From: HGM04593 sp045578665 | Lineage (GTDB): Bacteria > Bacteroidota > Bacteroidia > Bacteroidales > Bacteroidaceae | Direction of reading: 5' to 3' | Length of the DNA: 6,877 nt | NCBI GenBank assembly: GCA_045578665.1 | Contig: JAZNKR010000063.1 | Span: 1-6,877, forward strand | Part shown: one piece after another, positions 6,149 through 6,877 of the stretch | Numbering within the stretch: the stretch's first letter is position 1 | How the letters are laid out: the number at the start of each line of letters is the position of its first letter | Program-made: the position numbers and the translations under genes | Notes under the pieces: model-generated | What the model saw: only the letters and a program-made list of their open reading frames with translations | What the model was told of the DNA's origin: nothing | Databases searched by the model: none

Positions 6149-6610
6149 ATGAGATACATATATATATTACTACTGGCCGTTCTTTTTATAATAGTACCTG
6201 TTGCAACAGTATCCGCTCAGCGCAATAGGGCAAGTGTAGAGTCCAAGACAATAAAATTGAATAAAAAAGAGTTCTTGAAAAAGGTTGCCGATTTCGAAAA
6301 ATCTCCATCTCAGTGGAAATATCTTGGAGATAAACCGGCAATAATAGATTTCTATGCTGACTGGTGCGGTCCCTGCAGAAGATTGGCACCTCTGCTTGAT
6401 GAACTTGCCTTAGAGTACGAAAACAAGATCTATATATATAAGGTAAACGTTGATAACGAAAAGGAGATAGCCGAAACATTCGGCATCACTTCCTTGCCTA
6501 CAATAGTCTTTGTGCCGTTGGAAGGCAAACCTTCGGCCGGTACCGGTTTTTTACCCAAAGAGGTTCTGAAGAAAGCTATAAATGATATTCTATTGAAACC
6601 CTCAAAGTAA
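6149..6610 (+). CDS. trxP: Secreted (periplasmic) thioredoxin, TrxP-like
   Basis: A 153-residue thioredoxin-fold disulfide oxidoreductase. Residues 1-23 form a signal peptide (a short basic start, a hydrophobic core from about 4 to 18, and TVSA before Gln24) without a lipobox cysteine, so a soluble periplasmic protein is expected. The active site is WCGPC at 72-76 within DFYADWCGPC, and the cis-proline is P117 in SLPT. The mature domain (LNKKEFLKK ... WKYLGDKPAIIDFYADWCGPC ... KIYIYKVNVDNE) closely resembles, from memory, Bacteroides fragilis TrxP, a periplasmic thioredoxin; this rests on recall, not a search. It probably reduces or exchanges disulfides in exported proteins using electrons from a membrane partner not seen here. 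It is divergent from the ligases, has its own consensus promoter, and is followed by the right repeat arm with no clear intrinsic terminator between. The start is the only ATG that gives a proper signal peptide. Confidence 0.92.
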   Translation: MRYIYILLLAVLFIIVPVATVSAQRNRASVESKTIKLNKKEFLKKVADFEKSPSQWKYLGDKPAIIDFYADWCGPCRRLAPLLDELALEYENKIYIYKVNVDNEKEIAETFGITSLPTIVFVPLEGKPSAGTGFLPKEVLKKAINDILLKPSK

Positions 6611-6671
6611 AAGTATTTATGCTGCGAGCCTATGCTCATGACGATTCATTGAGAAAAAGATAAATTTTTAA

Positions 6672-6821
6672 TTATTACTGTCCGGTAAACATGCTTAAGC
6701 CCTTAAGGTTTTATTCTTTAAGTTGCTACAAGCCACATTGCTTCATTGAGAGGTTCATTGCTTCATTGATGCGCATTAAGCTTTTAGGCAGACTGCGCCA
6801 ATGACTTTTGGAAAGAGGCGA
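6672..6821 (-). repeat. Right arm of the 150-bp inverted repeat
   Basis: This is the reverse complement of 142-291 at 140 of 150 positions with no gaps. The arm starts 61 bases after the thioredoxin stop, with the same conserved inner end (ttactgtccggtaaac). Rightward transcription from the thioredoxin gene therefore enters it in the same orientation as leftward transcription enters the left arm. It contains two copies of cattgcttcattga (6736-6749 and 6756-6769), 20 bp apart. A possible stem joins cattgatgcgc near 6763 with gcgccaatg ending at 6802. There is no coding content. Confidence 0.92.
6736..6769. repeat. 14-bp direct repeat inside the right arm
   Basis: The sequence cattgcttcattga occurs at 6736-6749 and again at 6756-6769, separated by gaggtt-type spacer bases, a 20-bp period. 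In the left arm the equivalent of the first copy has diverged at two bases (221 and 223), so only one intact copy remains there. Confidence 0.7.
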
Positions 6822-6877
6822 AAGTTTGTGCAAGCGAGAGCAGAGGGCAAATTCATTTGCACTATGCCGAGAGTAGC
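6822..6877. repeat. Outer flank of the right arm, repeat-like and non-coding
   Basis: Beyond the arm the sequence no longer matches the left outer flank. It holds a perfect palindrome gcaaat-tc-atttgc at 6847-6860, and gtgcaa at 6828-6833 can pair with ttgcac at 6857-6862. It resembles, from memory, another frequent Bacteroides intergenic string, which would make it a second module of a mosaic repeat. It is cut by the window end. Confidence 0.4.

Noticed and set aside
6611..6671. Intrinsic terminator directly after the thioredoxin gene
   Set aside because: Only a 4-bp gagc/gctc pair is present and no stem is followed by a T-run, so no terminator is called.
142..6821. A complete composite transposon or defence island
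   Set aside because: There is no transposase, integrase, nuclease, toxin-antitoxin or CRISPR sequence; the genes are ordinary metabolic and redox genes, and no target-site duplication is visible beyond the arms.

Overview
The window looks like a chromosomal segment from a member of the Bacteroidales (Bacteroides/Prevotella-like). Three things support this: a textbook Bacteroidetes promoter (TTTG, 20 bp, TATCTTTG) in front of the only plus-strand gene; AT-rich leaders without Shine-Dalgarno sequences in front of all four main genes; and a secreted thioredoxin that closely resembles, from memory, the Bacteroides fragilis TrxP sequence. The genus cannot be fixed from the sequence alone.

Layout. 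Positions 1-141 hold a non-coding chain of short hairpins. Positions 142-291 are the left arm of a 150-bp inverted repeat. Three tandem paralogous AMP-forming acyl ligase genes (about 557-558 aa each) follow on the minus strand: 378-2054, 2156-3832 and 4023-5696. Transcription runs leftwards and ends at a strong intrinsic terminator at 316-353. The two gaps between them (101 and 190 bp) each carry a hairpin. A 452-bp divergent regulatory region (5697-6148) follows. It contains a 20-bp tandem direct repeat, an interrupted inverted repeat, a possible 35-codon ORF and the thioredoxin promoter. The thioredoxin gene is at 6149-6610 on the plus strand. The right arm of the inverted repeat is at 6672-6821, and a different short repeat-like sequence runs to the window end.

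How the parts work together. The three ligases are full-length members of the ANL (acyl-CoA synthetase / NRPS adenylation / luciferase) superfamily with long-chain fatty acyl-CoA ligase features. They presumably activate fatty or other carboxylic acids in the cytoplasm. The middle and left genes align without an indel and are the closest pair; the right gene is the outlier. No acyl carrier protein, thioesterase or beta-oxidation gene is in the window, so the pathway is unknown. The thioredoxin acts in the periplasm and shows no obvious functional link to the ligases beyond the shared divergent region.

The most unusual feature is the inverted repeat bracketing the whole four-gene block. Its arms match at 140 of 150 positions, including 79 consecutive identical bases, and each arm is met in the same orientation by the transcript running into it. 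There is no transposase, so this is better read as two copies of a dispersed, 3'-end-associated intergenic element than as a complete transposon. It could still allow inversion of the block. I see no clearly new defence, CRISPR or other multi-gene system here.
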